Program-made: the position numbers and the translations under genes | Part shown: piece after piece, positions 1 to 10,456 of the stretch | Position numbering within the stretch: position 1 is the first letter of the stretch | How the letters are laid out: each line of letters opens with the position of its first letter | NCBI RefSeq assembly: GCF_019132875.1 | Contig: NZ_JAHSPF010000001.1 | Span: 1 to 64,000 of the forward strand | Direction of reading: 5' to 3' | Source: Erwinia phyllosphaerae | GTDB lineage: Bacteria > Pseudomonadota > Gammaproteobacteria > Enterobacterales > Enterobacteriaceae | Length of the DNA: 64,000 nt | The notes under the pieces: generated by a model | The model's input: the letters and a program-made list of their open reading frames with translations, nothing else | The model's database searches: none | Told to the model about the DNA's origin: nothing

Positions 1-69
<69 letters not shown>

Positions 70-311
70 TTTCAGACCTATTTAAATCCTGCATTAGCGC
101 ACTTTCATTCATGTTCCCCATGGGGAAGGATGAGAAGCTTCGACCTCGAGGTTTGACCCGAAGGGCACGGAGCAAAGCGACGTGAATCCTTCCCGCACGG
201 TTCTACAGTCCAGCTCACCATTTCAGACCTATTTAAATCCTGCGTTAGCGCATTTTCATTCATATTCCCCATGGGGAAGGATGAGAAGCTTCGACCTCGA
301 AGGTTTGACCC
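70..311 (+). repeat. Two RtT-like direct repeats after tRNA-Tyr
   Basis: Positions 70-159 and 221-311 are near-identical copies, starting 151 bp apart. Each begins TTTCAGACCTATTTAAATCC and contains a CCCCATGGGG hairpin core and an AGAAGCTTCGACCTCGA segment. Between them, 183-220 looks like a degenerate tRNA 3' end (GAATCCTTCCC then CACCA). This matches the organisation of the E. coli tyrT tail, where repeats carry a tRNA 3' segment and a processed RtT RNA is released. The second copy stops before a tRNA-like end. The 339-bp gap before xthA holds nothing else except the xthA leader. That an RNA is actually released here is inference. Confidence 0.75.
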
Positions 312-408
312 ATACTCTTGTTCATGTTTCCCCTGCCACTCAAAGATGACAGCCCGTCCCAGGTTCTGCTACCATTCGGCCCTCTTTTTCCCGCCACCGG
401 GCCTTATG

Positions 409-1215
409 ATGAAATTCCTCTCTTTTAATATCAATGGGCTACGTGCCCGTCCTCACCAGCTTGCCGCCATCGTTGAGCAGCACCAGCCTGACGTTATCGG
501 CCTGCAGGAAACCAAAGTGCACGACGACATGTTTCCTCTCGATGACGTAGCCAGCCTTGGCTATAACGTGTTTTATCACGGTCAAAAAGGCCATTACGGC
601 GTGGCGTTGCTGACCAAAACCCCACCCGTGATGGTACGCAGGGGTTTTCCTGGTGATGACGAGGATGCCCAGCGTCGTCTGATCATGGCGGATATCGCCA
701 GCCCGATTGGCAACATTACCGTGATCAACGGCTATTTTCCGCAGGGTGAAAGCCGCGATCACGCGACAAAATTTCCGGCGAAAGAGAAGTTTTATCGCGA
801 TCTGCAAAACTATCTGGAGCAGGAACAGCAGCCGACCAACCCGGTGTTAATTATGGGCGATATGAATATCAGCTCGACCGATCTGGACATCGGTATTGGT
901 GAAGACAGCCGCAAGCGCTGGCTGCGCACCGGTAAATGCTCTTTCCTGCCGGAAGAGCGTGAATGGATGGATCGCCTGATGAACTGGGGTCTGGTTGATA
1001 CGTGGCGCGCGCAAAATGCCGATATTAACGACCGCTTCTCCTGGTTCGACTATCGTTCGAAAGGCTTTGATGACAACCGCGGCCTGCGTATCGATCTGCT
1101 GCTCGCCAGCCAGCCGCTGGCCGAACGCTGTGTAGCGACCGGTATCGATTATGCTATTCGCAGTATGGAAAAGCCTTCCGATCATGCGCCCGTCTGGGCT
1201 GAATTCAGCTTCTGA
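409..1215 (+). CDS. xthA: Exodeoxyribonuclease III
   Basis: Major AP endonuclease and 3'-5' exonuclease of base excision repair, acting in the cytoplasm. The 268-aa product has the EEP nuclease fold with all catalytic residues: E34 in the LQETK motif, D151 and N153 in GDMNIS, and H259 in SDHAPVW. Length equals the E. coli protein. The frame stays open upstream to 271, but that extension runs through the RtT repeat. The start at 409 (second of two adjacent ATGs) begins [12 protein letters not shown] as in the family. The stop overlaps the nudG start (TGATG), so the two genes are translationally coupled. Confidence 0.96.
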   Translation: MKFLSFNINGLRARPHQLAAIVEQHQPDVIGLQETKVHDDMFPLDDVASLGYNVFYHGQKGHYGVALLTKTPPVMVRRGFPGDDEDAQRRLIMADIASPIGNITVINGYFPQGESRDHATKFPAKEKFYRDLQNYLEQEQQPTNPVLIMGDMNISSTDLDIGIGEDSRKRWLRTGKCSFLPEEREWMDRLMNWGLVDTWRAQNADINDRFSWFDYRSKGFDDNRGLRIDLLLASQPLAERCVATGIDYAIRSMEKPSDHAPVWAEFSF

Positions 1216-1610
1216 TGCAGAGAGAAATAGAGGTAGTCGCCGCGCTCATCTTCCGTCAGGGCAAACTGCTGCTGGCGCAGCGCGGAGAGTCTGGCGATCA
1301 GGCTGGCCTGTGGGAGTTTCCCGGCGGTAAAGTTGAAGCGGAAGAAAGCCAGCCGCAGGCGCTGCACAGAGAGCTAAAAGAAGAGCTGGGCATCAATGCC
1401 GTCATCGGCAGCTATATTGCCAGCGAAAGCCGGACGGTAAGCGGGCGGCAGATCCATCTGCACGCCTGGCTGGTTACCGACTTTACCGGCGATCTCCGGC
1501 TTAACTGCCACCAGGCCTTTGTCTGGTGTTTGCCGGAAGAAGCGCAGAGCTATGACCTGGCGCCAGCGGATATTCCCTTACTGGCGGCCTGGCTCAACAA
1601 AGCTACCTGA
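1215..1610 (+). CDS. nudG: CTP/oxidised pyrimidine pyrophosphohydrolase NudG
   Basis: Nudix hydrolase that cleaves CTP, dCTP and oxidised pyrimidine nucleotides to monophosphates, cleaning the nucleotide pool. The 131-aa protein carries a complete Nudix box at residues 38-60 (G-x5-E-x7-RE-L-x-EE-x-G-I). It ends ADIPLLAAW, like E. coli NudG (135 aa). It overlaps xthA by one base at its ATG. In E. coli these two genes lie about 10 genes apart, so the coupling here joins two DNA/nucleotide repair enzymes. The 3' end overlaps convergent ynjH by 8 bp. Confidence 0.93.
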   Translation: MQREIEVVAALIFRQGKLLLAQRGESGDQAGLWEFPGGKVEAEESQPQALHRELKEELGINAVIGSYIASESRTVSGRQIHLHAWLVTDFTGDLRLNCHQAFVWCLPEEAQSYDLAPADIPLLAAWLNKAT

Positions 1611-1938
1611 TGGTTTTCCAGATAAGATTATTGGTGCCGTAAGACTTCTCGTCACGGCCACACTGCAACAGCACGCCTTCCATTTTCACTACCGAGCCTT
1701 CCGTGTAGCTGCGGTTTTCATAAGTACAGCAGCGCAGACACGGAGGCTGGTTATTGTTCTGCCCCTGCGTCCAGGCTTCCGGCGGCATATCTACCATCAC
1801 CTCTGCGTTAGCGCCATTGCCGGACTGTGGCTGCGGCTGCTGATAGCTGCCCTGCCCCGTACTGATGTGCATATCGGCTGCTGCAAAAAGCGATGTACCT
1901 AATAAAAGTACGCCAGTCAGTATTAATGCAGTTTTCAT
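1603..1938 (-). CDS. ynjH: YnjH family periplasmic protein (DUF1496)
   Basis: A 111-aa exported protein of unknown function. Residues 1-21 form a signal peptide (MKTALILTGVLLLGTSLFA, then AAA). The mature part is Q/N-rich and carries the family cysteines in PCLRCCTYENR and LLQCGRDEKS, suggesting disulfides. It lies immediately downstream of topB: the topB TAG is directly followed by its ATG, as expected for a coupled gene. The same topB-ynjH neighbourhood exists in E. coli. Confidence 0.88.
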   Translation of the reverse strand: MKTALILTGVLLLGTSLFAAADMHISTGQGSYQQPQPQSGNGANAEVMVDMPPEAWTQGQNNNQPPCLRCCTYENRSYTEGSVVKMEGVLLQCGRDEKSYGTNNLIWKTIR

Positions 1939-3855
1939 CTAAGCTTCCTTCGCTTTTGCCGCCTTGCGTCGCGGCTTTTTACGATTACTCGCCTCCGAAG
2001 GCAGGCCACGGAATGCGTGCGCAGCGGGCTGCTGACGGGCCTGATCGATCAGAGTATAGAGCGTCTCCACCAGCGGCTGCATAAAGTCCTGGTAGCGACA
2101 CTGCTTTTCACTGATTTTAGTCAGCGTGGATTCCCAGTGCGCGGTCATATCCGGACGCGCCGCCATTTCGGGTAGCGAGTGGATCAGGGCGCGGCCAGCG
2201 GGCGTGGCGTTAATGTAACGCCCTTTTTTAACTAAAAAGGCGCGTTTGAATAACAGCTCAATAATCCCGGCGCGCGTTGCCTCTGTGCCTAAACCATCGG
2301 TCGCTCGCAGCACTTTCTTTAGATCTTTATCCTGCACAAAGCGGGCGATGCCCGTCATTGCTGAAAGCAAGGTCGCATCGGTAAAGGATCGCGGCGGCTG
2401 CGTTTGCTTGCTGACAACCTCACCGCTTTCGCACAGCAGCTCATCATCTTTCGCCACGACCGGCAACGGCGTCCCGTCGTTCTCCTCATCGCGCTCTTTG
2501 CTGCCTAACAGCGCGCGCCATCCCGCTTCGGCAAGGAAACGCGCTTTGGCCACAAACTTGCCGCCAGCGATATCCAGCTCGATCACGCATTTGCGGTAGA
2601 CCGCGTCCGGGCAGAACTGCATCAGATACTGTCTGGCGATCAGGCCATAAATATTGTTTTCATTCTCGGTCAGCCTGGTCTGGGTGCTACGCGCCGTTGG
2701 GATAATCGCGTGGTGCGCATCAACCTTTTTATCGTCCCAGCAGCGGTTGCGGCGACTGCTGTCAAAGTCGGCCGGCGGCGTGAGGTCTGGCTGATGGACG
2801 CCAATCGCTTTCAACACCGAATGCCGACCCGCAAAATGTTCATCGGGAAGATAACGGCTGTCAGAACGCGGATAGGTAATCAGCTTGTGGGTTTCGTACA
2901 GCTTCTGGCAGGTGTCCAGGACCGTTTGCGCACTCAGGCCAAAGCGTCTGGCGGCTTCGATTTGTAAAGCCGAAAGCGAGAAAGGCAGCGGCGCGGTGTC
3001 GTTTTCCCGCTTGTCGTTATAGCTGGTGACCAGCGCGGGCTTGCCGCCAATGCGCGCCACCACGTGTTCGGCCAGCTGACGGTTAAGCAGGCGGCCTTCT
3101 TCATCCTGATGGGGTTCACAGGCTTCGCTCGGCTGCCAGAGCGCCACAAAATGCTCATCTTTTGGCGTAACGATATGCGCTTTGACTTCAAAGAAATCTT
3201 TAGGAATGAAATTTTCGATCTCTTCGTCGCGCCGCACCACCAGTCCAAGCACGGGGGTCTGTACGCGCCCAACCGAAAGCAGGCCATCATAGCCGGCGTT
3301 ACGGCCTAACAGCGTATAGGCCCGCGTCATATTAATGCCGTAGAGCCAGTCCGCACGCGCACGCGCGAGCGCGGAAACGCAAAGCGGAATAAACTCACGG
3401 TTTTCGCGCAGGCGTCCGACTGCCCTTTCTACGGCCTGCGGATTGAGATCGTTAATCAGGCAGCGCTGCACCCTGGCGCGCTTTTGCGGCGGCAAGGCCA
3501 GATAATCCAGTACCTCATCCACCAGCAGCTGACCTTCACGATCCGGGTCGCCCGCGTGGATAACGTCGCTGGCTTTTTCCAGCAGTGTTTTGATGACGTT
3601 AAGCTGCTTCGCCACGGAAGGACGCGGCTGAAGCCGCCATTTTTCCGGCACAATAGGCAGGTCGGCCAGCGACCAGCGCGCGTAACGGTTATCGTAGCTG
3701 TCTGGCTGCGCCTGCTCCAGCAGGTGGCCGACGCACCAGGTCACCACGTCATCGCTGCCGCAGGCAATATAGCCGTCGCCCCGGCGATGCGGCTTAGGTA
3801 ATACATCCGCAATCGCGCGGGCAAGGCTGGGTTTTTCGGCAATAAACAAACGCAT
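1939..3855 (-). CDS. topB: DNA topoisomerase III
   Basis: Type IA topoisomerase that decatenates DNA and resolves replication and recombination intermediates. The 638-aa protein has an N-terminal Toprim domain with E7 and the D103-P-D105-R-E107 metal motif, then the active-site tyrosine Y328 in ITYPRSDSR. It matches E. coli TopB (653 aa), with a shortened basic C-terminus ending in K/R-rich residues. In E. coli selD lies between ydjA and topB; here only 147 bp separate them and selD is missing. Confidence 0.96.
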   Translation of the reverse strand: MRLFIAEKPSLARAIADVLPKPHRRGDGYIACGSDDVVTWCVGHLLEQAQPDSYDNRYARWSLADLPIVPEKWRLQPRPSVAKQLNVIKTLLEKASDVIHAGDPDREGQLLVDEVLDYLALPPQKRARVQRCLINDLNPQAVERAVGRLRENREFIPLCVSALARARADWLYGINMTRAYTLLGRNAGYDGLLSVGRVQTPVLGLVVRRDEEIENFIPKDFFEVKAHIVTPKDEHFVALWQPSEACEPHQDEEGRLLNRQLAEHVVARIGGKPALVTSYNDKRENDTAPLPFSLSALQIEAARRFGLSAQTVLDTCQKLYETHKLITYPRSDSRYLPDEHFAGRHSVLKAIGVHQPDLTPPADFDSSRRNRCWDDKKVDAHHAIIPTARSTQTRLTENENNIYGLIARQYLMQFCPDAVYRKCVIELDIAGGKFVAKARFLAEAGWRALLGSKERDEENDGTPLPVVAKDDELLCESGEVVSKQTQPPRSFTDATLLSAMTGIARFVQDKDLKKVLRATDGLGTEATRAGIIELLFKRAFLVKKGRYINATPAGRALIHSLPEMAARPDMTAHWESTLTKISEKQCRYQDFMQPLVETLYTLIDQARQQPAAHAFRGLPSEASNRKKPRRKAAKAKEA

Positions 3856-4002
3856 CCGGCGATGGCTTCCTTCAGGAAATAGAGGATAAAGATGGTAGCG
3901 TTTTCGTCAGACGGTGATAAGTGTTTCCTCGTCCGTTTGCCTGTTATCCCGGCAAAATTCGCAATTAGCGACTATGCTGCCGTTCCTGATGCGTTTTGTC
4001 TG

Positions 4003-4554
4003 TCAGAAATAGCTGACAAAAGGTGCCGTATCGGGCGGAACCAGCGTGGTGGAGGATTTTAACTGCGGCGTACCCAGATAAAGAAAACCGACGATAGCAT
4101 CCTGCTCGCGGCAGTTAAATGCCTGTCGCACGGCTTCGTGTTCGGTCCAGGCACCGCTGCGCCAGATGCCGTTAAATCCTTGCGCCTGCGCCGCCATCTG
4201 CATAGCCATTACCGCACAGCCTGCTGAAACCACCTGTTCCCAACGAGGAACCTTATGATGCGCTTCGCAGTGCGCCACGACGGTAATAATCATCGGTGCG
4301 CGAAACGGCGACTGCTTTGCTTTCTCAATCGCTTTCTCTTCCATATTGTCGTTACGCGCGGCGTTTTCCAGCAGCTGGCTGAAGCGCTCGCGCCCTTCAT
4401 TTTCAATCACGATGAAGCGCCACGGTTGCAAAGTACCGTGATCGGGCGCACGCATTCCGGCGCGAATAATATTTTCCAGCGCTTCACCTTTTGGCGCAGG
4501 TTCGCTTAAGCGTGAGGCGGAACGACGATTAACTACCAGATCCAGTGCGTCCAT
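4003..4554 (-). CDS. ydjA: NAD(P)H nitroreductase YdjA
   Basis: A 183-aa FMN-dependent nitroreductase of the minimal type, same length as E. coli YdjA. The sequence shows the FMN-binding N-terminus ([13 protein letters not shown]), the [12 protein letters not shown] segment and a GFLYLGTP C-terminal signature. It probably acts as a dimer; the physiological substrate is unknown. It is divergent from sppA, which it flanks in E. coli too, with a 169-bp shared promoter region. The start is the only sensible ATG, with a CAGGAG ribosome site 8 bases upstream. Confidence 0.94.
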   Translation of the reverse strand: MDALDLVVNRRSASRLSEPAPKGEALENIIRAGMRAPDHGTLQPWRFIVIENEGRERFSQLLENAARNDNMEEKAIEKAKQSPFRAPMIITVVAHCEAHHKVPRWEQVVSAGCAVMAMQMAAQAQGFNGIWRSGAWTEHEAVRQAFNCREQDAIVGFLYLGTPQLKSSTTLVPPDTAPFVSYF

Positions 4555-4723
4555 AACTTACTCCTGATAAAAAAGCTGAGTGGCTGAAGCTAGCACAGGA
4601 TGATGATTTGTTACAGCATTCCGCTTTTTCCTGCTGACAAGTTTGCCCCTGCTCTTTAGGATGTCACCATACTGACCCGCCTGCCGTTTGCACGGGCTTT
4701 TTTTTCGCGATTATGGAGAGACT

Positions 4724-6580
4724 ATGCGCACTTTATGGCGAGCGATCGCTGGCGTTTTTAAATGGGCCTGGCGCCTGCTCAATTTTATTCGGGAATTTAT
4801 TCTTAACCTGTTCCTGGTGCTGCTGATCCTGATCTGTGTCGGCGTTTACTTCCAGTTTTCTAAATCCTCCACGCCGGTAGAAACACAGAAAGGTGCGCTG
4901 GTGGTTGATTTAACCGGCGTGATTGTGGACAAGCCATCCGTCAGCAACAAACTCAGTAAAATTGGCCGCCAGCTGCTGGGCAGCAACAGCGACCGCCTGA
5001 AAGAAAACTCCCTGTTTGACGTGGTTGACGCCATTCGCCAGGCAAAAGACGACGCTAATATTACCGGCATGGTGCTGGATTTACGCGATTTTGCCGGAGC
5101 CGATCAGCCTTCGCTTCAGTATATTGGTAAAGCGCTGCATGAATTCCGCGACAGCGGCAAGAAAATTTACGCCACCGGCGACAGCTACAGCCAGGCACAA
5201 TATTATCTTGCCAGCTTCGCCAATAAGATTTACCTGTCGCCGCAGGGTACGGTAGATCTGCACGGTTTTGCCACCAACGGACTTTATTATAAAACGCTGC
5301 TCGATAAGCTGAAGGTTAACTCACACGTGTTCCGCGTGGGGACTTATAAATCAGCCGTAGAGCCTTTCCTGCGTGATGATATGTCCCCGGCCGCGCGTGA
5401 TGCCGACAGCCGCTGGATTGGCGAACTGTGGCAGAACTATCTCGGTACAATCGCCGCCAATCGCCAGATTACGCCACAGCAGCTGTTCCCTGGCGCACAG
5501 GGCGTGCTCGACGGACTGCAAAAAGTGGGGGGCGACACCGCTCGCTATGCAAAAGACAACAAGCTGGTGGATGAACTGGCATCCCGCTCGGTAGTGGATC
5601 AGCAGTTTGGCAAAATCTTCGGCTGGGACAAACAGGCGCAGGATTTCAACGGCACCAGTATCTATGACTACCATCTGAAAGATAAGCCGACCGGCAACGG
5701 CAATATTGCGGTGATCATGGCTAACGGCGCCATCATGGATGGCGATGAAACGCCGGGCAACGTCGGCGGCGATACCACCGCCATGGCAATTCGCCAGGCG
5801 CGCCTTGATGATAAGGTTAAAGCCATCATTCTGCGCGTGAACAGCCCTGGCGGCAGCGTTACCGCTTCCGAAACCATTCGTGAAGAGCTGGCTGCAGCAA
5901 AAGAAGCCGGCAAGCCGGTGGTCGTTTCGATGGGCGGCATGGCCGCTTCCGGAGGCTACTGGATTTCGACGCCAGCCAATTACATTATTGCCAGCTCAAG
6001 CACGCTCACCGGCTCTATCGGTATTTTTGGCGTGATTAATACGGTGGAAAACTCGCTGGATGCCGTTGGCGTGCACACGGATGGTGTGTCGACGTCGCCG
6101 CTGGCCGATGTGGCTACCACCAAAGCGCTGCCGCCGGAAGTGCAGCAGATGATGCAAATGAGCATCGAAAATGGCTATAAAAACTTCCTGGGCCTGGTCG
6201 CCAGCTCGCGCGGTAAAACGCCGGAACAGATTGACCAAATAGCACAAGGTCACGTCTGGACAGGCAGCGATGCCAAAAACAACGGCCTGGTTGATGCCAT
6301 TGGCGACTTCGACGATGCGGTAGCCAAAGCAGCCGAGCTGGCCCACATCAAGACATGGCAGCTGAACTGGTATCAACAGGATCCGGGCTTTATGGATTTA
6401 CTGTTCAGTCAGGTGAGCGCTTCTGCCCAGGCGGTACTGCCTTCGGTAATCAAAGCTTATCTTCCTGCGCCCATGTTTGACGTGATGTCCGCGATGAAAA
6501 ATCAGCCGGGGCTGTTCGATAATATGAACGACCCGCAAAATCGCTACGCATTCTGTCTCACCTGTAGCCAGGTAAAATAA
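4724..6580 (+). CDS. sppA: Signal peptide peptidase SppA (67K type)
   Basis: Inner-membrane serine protease that degrades cleaved signal peptides. The 618-aa protein has one N-terminal membrane segment (about residues 24-46) and tandem ClpP-like domains. The Lys/Ser dyad is visible: K209 in VGTYKSAVEP and S409 in MAASGGYW, the same numbering as E. coli. The frame extends 12 codons upstream, but the start at 4724 (MRTLWRAIAG), preceded by GGAGAGACT, matches the family. A strong hairpin terminator follows at 6586. Confidence 0.96.
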   Translation: MRTLWRAIAGVFKWAWRLLNFIREFILNLFLVLLILICVGVYFQFSKSSTPVETQKGALVVDLTGVIVDKPSVSNKLSKIGRQLLGSNSDRLKENSLFDVVDAIRQAKDDANITGMVLDLRDFAGADQPSLQYIGKALHEFRDSGKKIYATGDSYSQAQYYLASFANKIYLSPQGTVDLHGFATNGLYYKTLLDKLKVNSHVFRVGTYKSAVEPFLRDDMSPAARDADSRWIGELWQNYLGTIAANRQITPQQLFPGAQGVLDGLQKVGGDTARYAKDNKLVDELASRSVVDQQFGKIFGWDKQAQDFNGTSIYDYHLKDKPTGNGNIAVIMANGAIMDGDETPGNVGGDTTAMAIRQARLDDKVKAIILRVNSPGGSVTASETIREELAAAKEAGKPVVVSMGGMAASGGYWISTPANYIIASSSTLTGSIGIFGVINTVENSLDAVGVHTDGVSTSPLADVATTKALPPEVQQMMQMSIENGYKNFLGLVASSRGKTPEQIDQIAQGHVWTGSDAKNNGLVDAIGDFDDAVAKAAELAHIKTWQLNWYQQDPGFMDLLFSQVSASAQAVLPSVIKAYLPAPMFDVMSAMKNQPGLFDNMNDPQNRYAFCLTCSQVK

Positions 6581-6585
6581 CGCAG

Positions 6586-6610
6586 GCAGCCCGCTGGTCG
6601 GGCTGCTTTT
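6586..6610 (+). terminator. Terminator after sppA
   Basis: Perfect 8-bp stem GCAGCCCG/CGGGCTGC with a 5-nt loop, followed by TTTT, starting 6 bases after the sppA stop. It separates sppA from ansA. Confidence 0.85.
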
Positions 6611-6659
6611 CCCCTGTTTTCACCTTATACTGCCTCTTTTTTCCAGCCTGAGTAATCAC

Positions 6660-7679
6660 ATGCAAAAAAAATCCATCTACGTGGCCTATACCGGCGGCAC
6701 CATTGGCATGCAGCGTTCCGAGCATGGCTATATCCCCGTATCGGGGCATCTGCAAAATCAGCTGGCCAATATGCCAGAGTTTCATCGCGCCGAAATGCCG
6801 GATTTCACTATTCATGAGTACCAGCCGCTGATGGACTCCTCGGACATGACGCCGCAGGACTGGCAATCGATTGCGGACGATATTCGGGCTAACTACGATA
6901 ACTACGACGGTTTTGTGATCCTGCATGGTACTGACACCATGGCGTTCACCGCTTCCGCCCTCTCGTTTATGCTGGAAAATCTGGCAAAGCCGGTTATTGT
7001 GACAGGGTCACAAATTCCGCTGGCGGAACTGCGCTCCGATGGTCAGCAAAACCTGCTTAACTCGCTGTTCGTTGCCGCTAACTATCCAATAAATGAAGTG
7101 GCCTTATTCTTTAATAATCAGCTCTATCGCGGCAACCGTACCACCAAAGCCCATGCGGACGGCTTTAATGCCTTTGCCTCGCCAAATCTGGCACCGCTAC
7201 TGGAAGCCGGTATCCACATTCGTCGTTTGAATACGCCACCAGCGCCTAACGGTACTGGTGACCTGATCGTCAGAAAAATAACGCCGCAGCCGGTTGGCGT
7301 AGTGACTATCTATCCCGGCATTTCTGCGGATGTTGTGAGCAACTTCCTGCGCCAGCCGGTAAAAGCGTTAATCCTGCGTTCGTACGGGGTCGGTAATGCG
7401 CCGCAAAACCCGGCTTTCCTCAAAGAGCTTAAGGAGGCTTCCGATCGCGGGATCGTAGTCATTAACCTGACGCAGTGTATGTCCGGTAAAGTGAATATGG
7501 GCGGCTATGCGACGGGCAACGCCCTGGCGCTGGCCGGGGTAGTGAGCGGTTACGATATGACCGTCGAGGCCACCCTGACCAAATTGCACTTCCTGCTCAG
7601 CCAGGATCTTTCCAGCGATGAGGTTCGCCAGAAAATGCAGATTAATCTGCGCGGCGAACTAACGCCAGACGAAAAGTGA
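6660..7679 (+). CDS. ansA: L-asparaginase I (cytoplasmic)
   Basis: Hydrolyses asparagine to aspartate and ammonia in the cytoplasm. The 339-aa protein has no signal peptide and shows the type I active-site set: T14 in TGGTIG, T91-D92 in HGTDTM and K163 in TTKAHADG. These match E. coli AnsA numbering (338 aa). It is followed after 8 bp by pncA in an apparent two-gene operon, as in E. coli, so asparagine and nicotinamide deamidation are co-expressed. Confidence 0.96.
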   Translation: MQKKSIYVAYTGGTIGMQRSEHGYIPVSGHLQNQLANMPEFHRAEMPDFTIHEYQPLMDSSDMTPQDWQSIADDIRANYDNYDGFVILHGTDTMAFTASALSFMLENLAKPVIVTGSQIPLAELRSDGQQNLLNSLFVAANYPINEVALFFNNQLYRGNRTTKAHADGFNAFASPNLAPLLEAGIHIRRLNTPPAPNGTGDLIVRKITPQPVGVVTIYPGISADVVSNFLRQPVKALILRSYGVGNAPQNPAFLKELKEASDRGIVVINLTQCMSGKVNMGGYATGNALALAGVVSGYDMTVEATLTKLHFLLSQDLSSDEVRQKMQINLRGELTPDEK

Positions 7680-7687
7680 GGTAAGCC

Positions 7688-8299
7688 ATGAACGCCAGCG
7701 CCCTGCTCCTGATTGATTTGCAAAACGATTTCTGTCCTGGCGGCGCGCTGGCCGTTAGCGAAGGCGATCGGGTGATTGCCGTTGCTAACCGCTACGCCGC
7801 AGAGTTTTATCAGCGTGGACAAGCGGTGATAGCGACGCTGGACTGGCATCCCGCCGGTCATGGCAGCTTTGCTTCCAGTTCAGGTCAGCCACAGGGAACG
7901 GTCGGCAATCTGGACGGTCTGGCGCAAGTCTGGTGGCCGGATCACTGCGTGCAGCATAGCCACGGGGCGGAACTGCACCCGGCGCTGGAGCAGCAATACG
8001 TGACGAAGCGAGTGTATAAAGGCCAGCAGCCGAACGTAGACAGCTATAGCGCCTTTTTTGATAACGGCCGCCGCAGTGAAACGGAACTGCACAGCTGGCT
8101 ACAAAGCTGCGGTATCAATGAGCTAACGGTCATGGGCCTGGCAACGGATTACTGCGTAAAGTACAGCGTACTGGATGCACTTGCCCTGGGCTACAGGGTC
8201 GAGGTAGTGAGCGCAGGCTGTCGCAGCGTGAATCTCTCGCCGGACGATGGTGACAAGGCGCTGGCGGAAATGGCCGCGCAGGGCGCAATAATACGCTGA
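7688..8299 (+). CDS. pncA: Nicotinamidase (bifunctional nicotinamidase/pyrazinamidase)
   Basis: Converts nicotinamide to nicotinate for NAD salvage. The 203-aa protein has the Cys-hydrolase triad D10, K111 and C156, and the metal-site region DWHPAGHGS at residues 52-60. The C-terminus is about ten residues shorter than in E. coli, ending after the conserved core. AGGTAAGCC precedes the ATG. An inverted repeat (8304-8330) without a clear T-run follows. Confidence 0.95.
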   Translation: MNASALLLIDLQNDFCPGGALAVSEGDRVIAVANRYAAEFYQRGQAVIATLDWHPAGHGSFASSSGQPQGTVGNLDGLAQVWWPDHCVQHSHGAELHPALEQQYVTKRVYKGQQPNVDSYSAFFDNGRRSETELHSWLQSCGINELTVMGLATDYCVKYSVLDALALGYRVEVVSAGCRSVNLSPDDGDKALAEMAAQGAIIR

Positions 8300-8303
8300 A
8301 ATA

Positions 8304-8367
8304 ATGGCCTGCCGTCATCAGGCAGGCCATACGGCATAACGGGCGAATTATTCCTGCAGGAATAATT
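8304..8367. other. Two inverted repeats between convergent pncA and yeaC
   Basis: First, a 10-bp stem ATGGCCTGCC/GGCAGGCCAT at 8304-8330, with a 7-nt loop. Second, a perfect uninterrupted 22-bp palindrome AATTATTCCTG/CAGGAATAATT at 8346-8367 that touches the yeaC stop codon. They probably end transcription from both sides, although neither has a strong T-run. The loop-less palindrome could instead be a protein site. Confidence 0.6.
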
Positions 8368-8642
8368 TATTGCAGCCTGATTTGCGTGACGTCGTCATCG
8401 ATGCCGAACTCTTCCTTGAGCTGCTTTTTGCTTTTCATCACCATTGTGCCGCCCTTGCCTACGCTCATGTGCTGCGGCTCGTCGTTGTGGCGCGCCTGCC
8501 AGAGCAAAACCAGCTGCAGGCTGTTTTCCTTCTGTTCCGGTGTCAGGGCGACGCCATCGGCCCATTTCCCCGTTTCGACTGCCGTCGCCAGACGCTGGTA
8601 AATATCCGGCGTCATGGCAGCAATAACCTCATCAAGCTCCAT
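8367..8642 (-). CDS. yeaC: YeaC family protein (DUF1315)
   Basis: A small acidic cytoplasmic protein of 91 aa with no assigned function. It shows the family's N-terminal MTPDIYQRLATAVETGKW segment and the C-terminal LKEEFGIDDDVTQIRL. It sits 5 bp downstream of msrB in the same direction, the same pair as in E. coli, so it is co-transcribed with the oxidative-repair gene. No catalytic motif is seen. Confidence 0.9.
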   Translation of the reverse strand: MELDEVIAAMTPDIYQRLATAVETGKWADGVALTPEQKENSLQLVLLWQARHNDEPQHMSVGKGGTMVMKSKKQLKEEFGIDDDVTQIRLQ

Positions 8643-8647
8643 AGCGA

Positions 8648-9052
8648 CTATCCTTTAATCTGGGTGCCATCTTCATCGGTGAAGCTTAATGAAGCCGAGT
8701 TAACGCAGTAGCGCTCGCCCGTAGGCTGTGGGCCGTCAGGGAAAACGTGGCCCAGATGCGCGTCACAGGTTCCGCAGCGGATTTCAATGCGCTGCATGCC
8801 GTGCGAGTCATCTTCCAGATAGCGAATAGCCTCGTCGCTGTAGGGCTGATAGAAGCTTGGCCAGCCACAGCCGGAATCATATTTGGTTTCAGAGAGAAAC
8901 AGCGGAGCGTTACAAACGAGGCAGTGATAAAGCCCCTCGTTTTTGTTATGCAACAGCTTGCCGGAATAAGGCGGTTCCGTGCCGCGCTGCTGGGTAACGT
9001 AATGCTGCATTTCGTTAAGATCGGTTTCGGGTTTCAGTGGGCGTTCGGCCAT
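8648..9052 (-). CDS. msrB: Peptide methionine-(R)-S-oxide reductase MsrB
   Basis: Repairs oxidised methionine (R epimer) in proteins. With the start chosen at 9052 the product is 134 aa. It carries zinc cysteines C44, C47, C93 and C96 and the catalytic C116 in RYCVNSASL. The frame is open to an ATG at 9097 (149 aa), but 9052 gives [10 protein letters not shown], matching family length, with an AGAGAC ribosome site 6 bases away. It is divergent from gapA and forms an operon with yeaC. Confidence 0.93.
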   Translation of the reverse strand: MAERPLKPETDLNEMQHYVTQQRGTEPPYSGKLLHNKNEGLYHCLVCNAPLFLSETKYDSGCGWPSFYQPYSDEAIRYLEDDSHGMQRIEIRCGTCDAHLGHVFPDGPQPTGERYCVNSASLSFTDEDGTQIKG

Positions 9053-10388
<1,336 letters not shown>

Positions 10389-10407
10389 TAGCGATAAGCT
10401 AATCCAG

Positions 10408-10435
10408 AGGGCGACTGCGGTCGCCCTTTTTTTTT
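10408..10435 (+). terminator. Terminator after gapA
   Basis: Perfect 8-bp stem AGGGCGAC/GTCGCCCT with a TGCG tetraloop and about eight Ts. It sits 20 bases after gapA and just before the yeaD ribosome site, so yeaD expression depends on readthrough or its own promoter. Confidence 0.92.
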
Positions 10436-10456
10436 GCTGAACACACAGGAGCTCCG

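Noticed and set aside
271-408. N-terminal extension of xthA by 46 codons
   Set aside because: It runs through the RtT repeat, lacks family similarity, and the 409 start matches XthA exactly.
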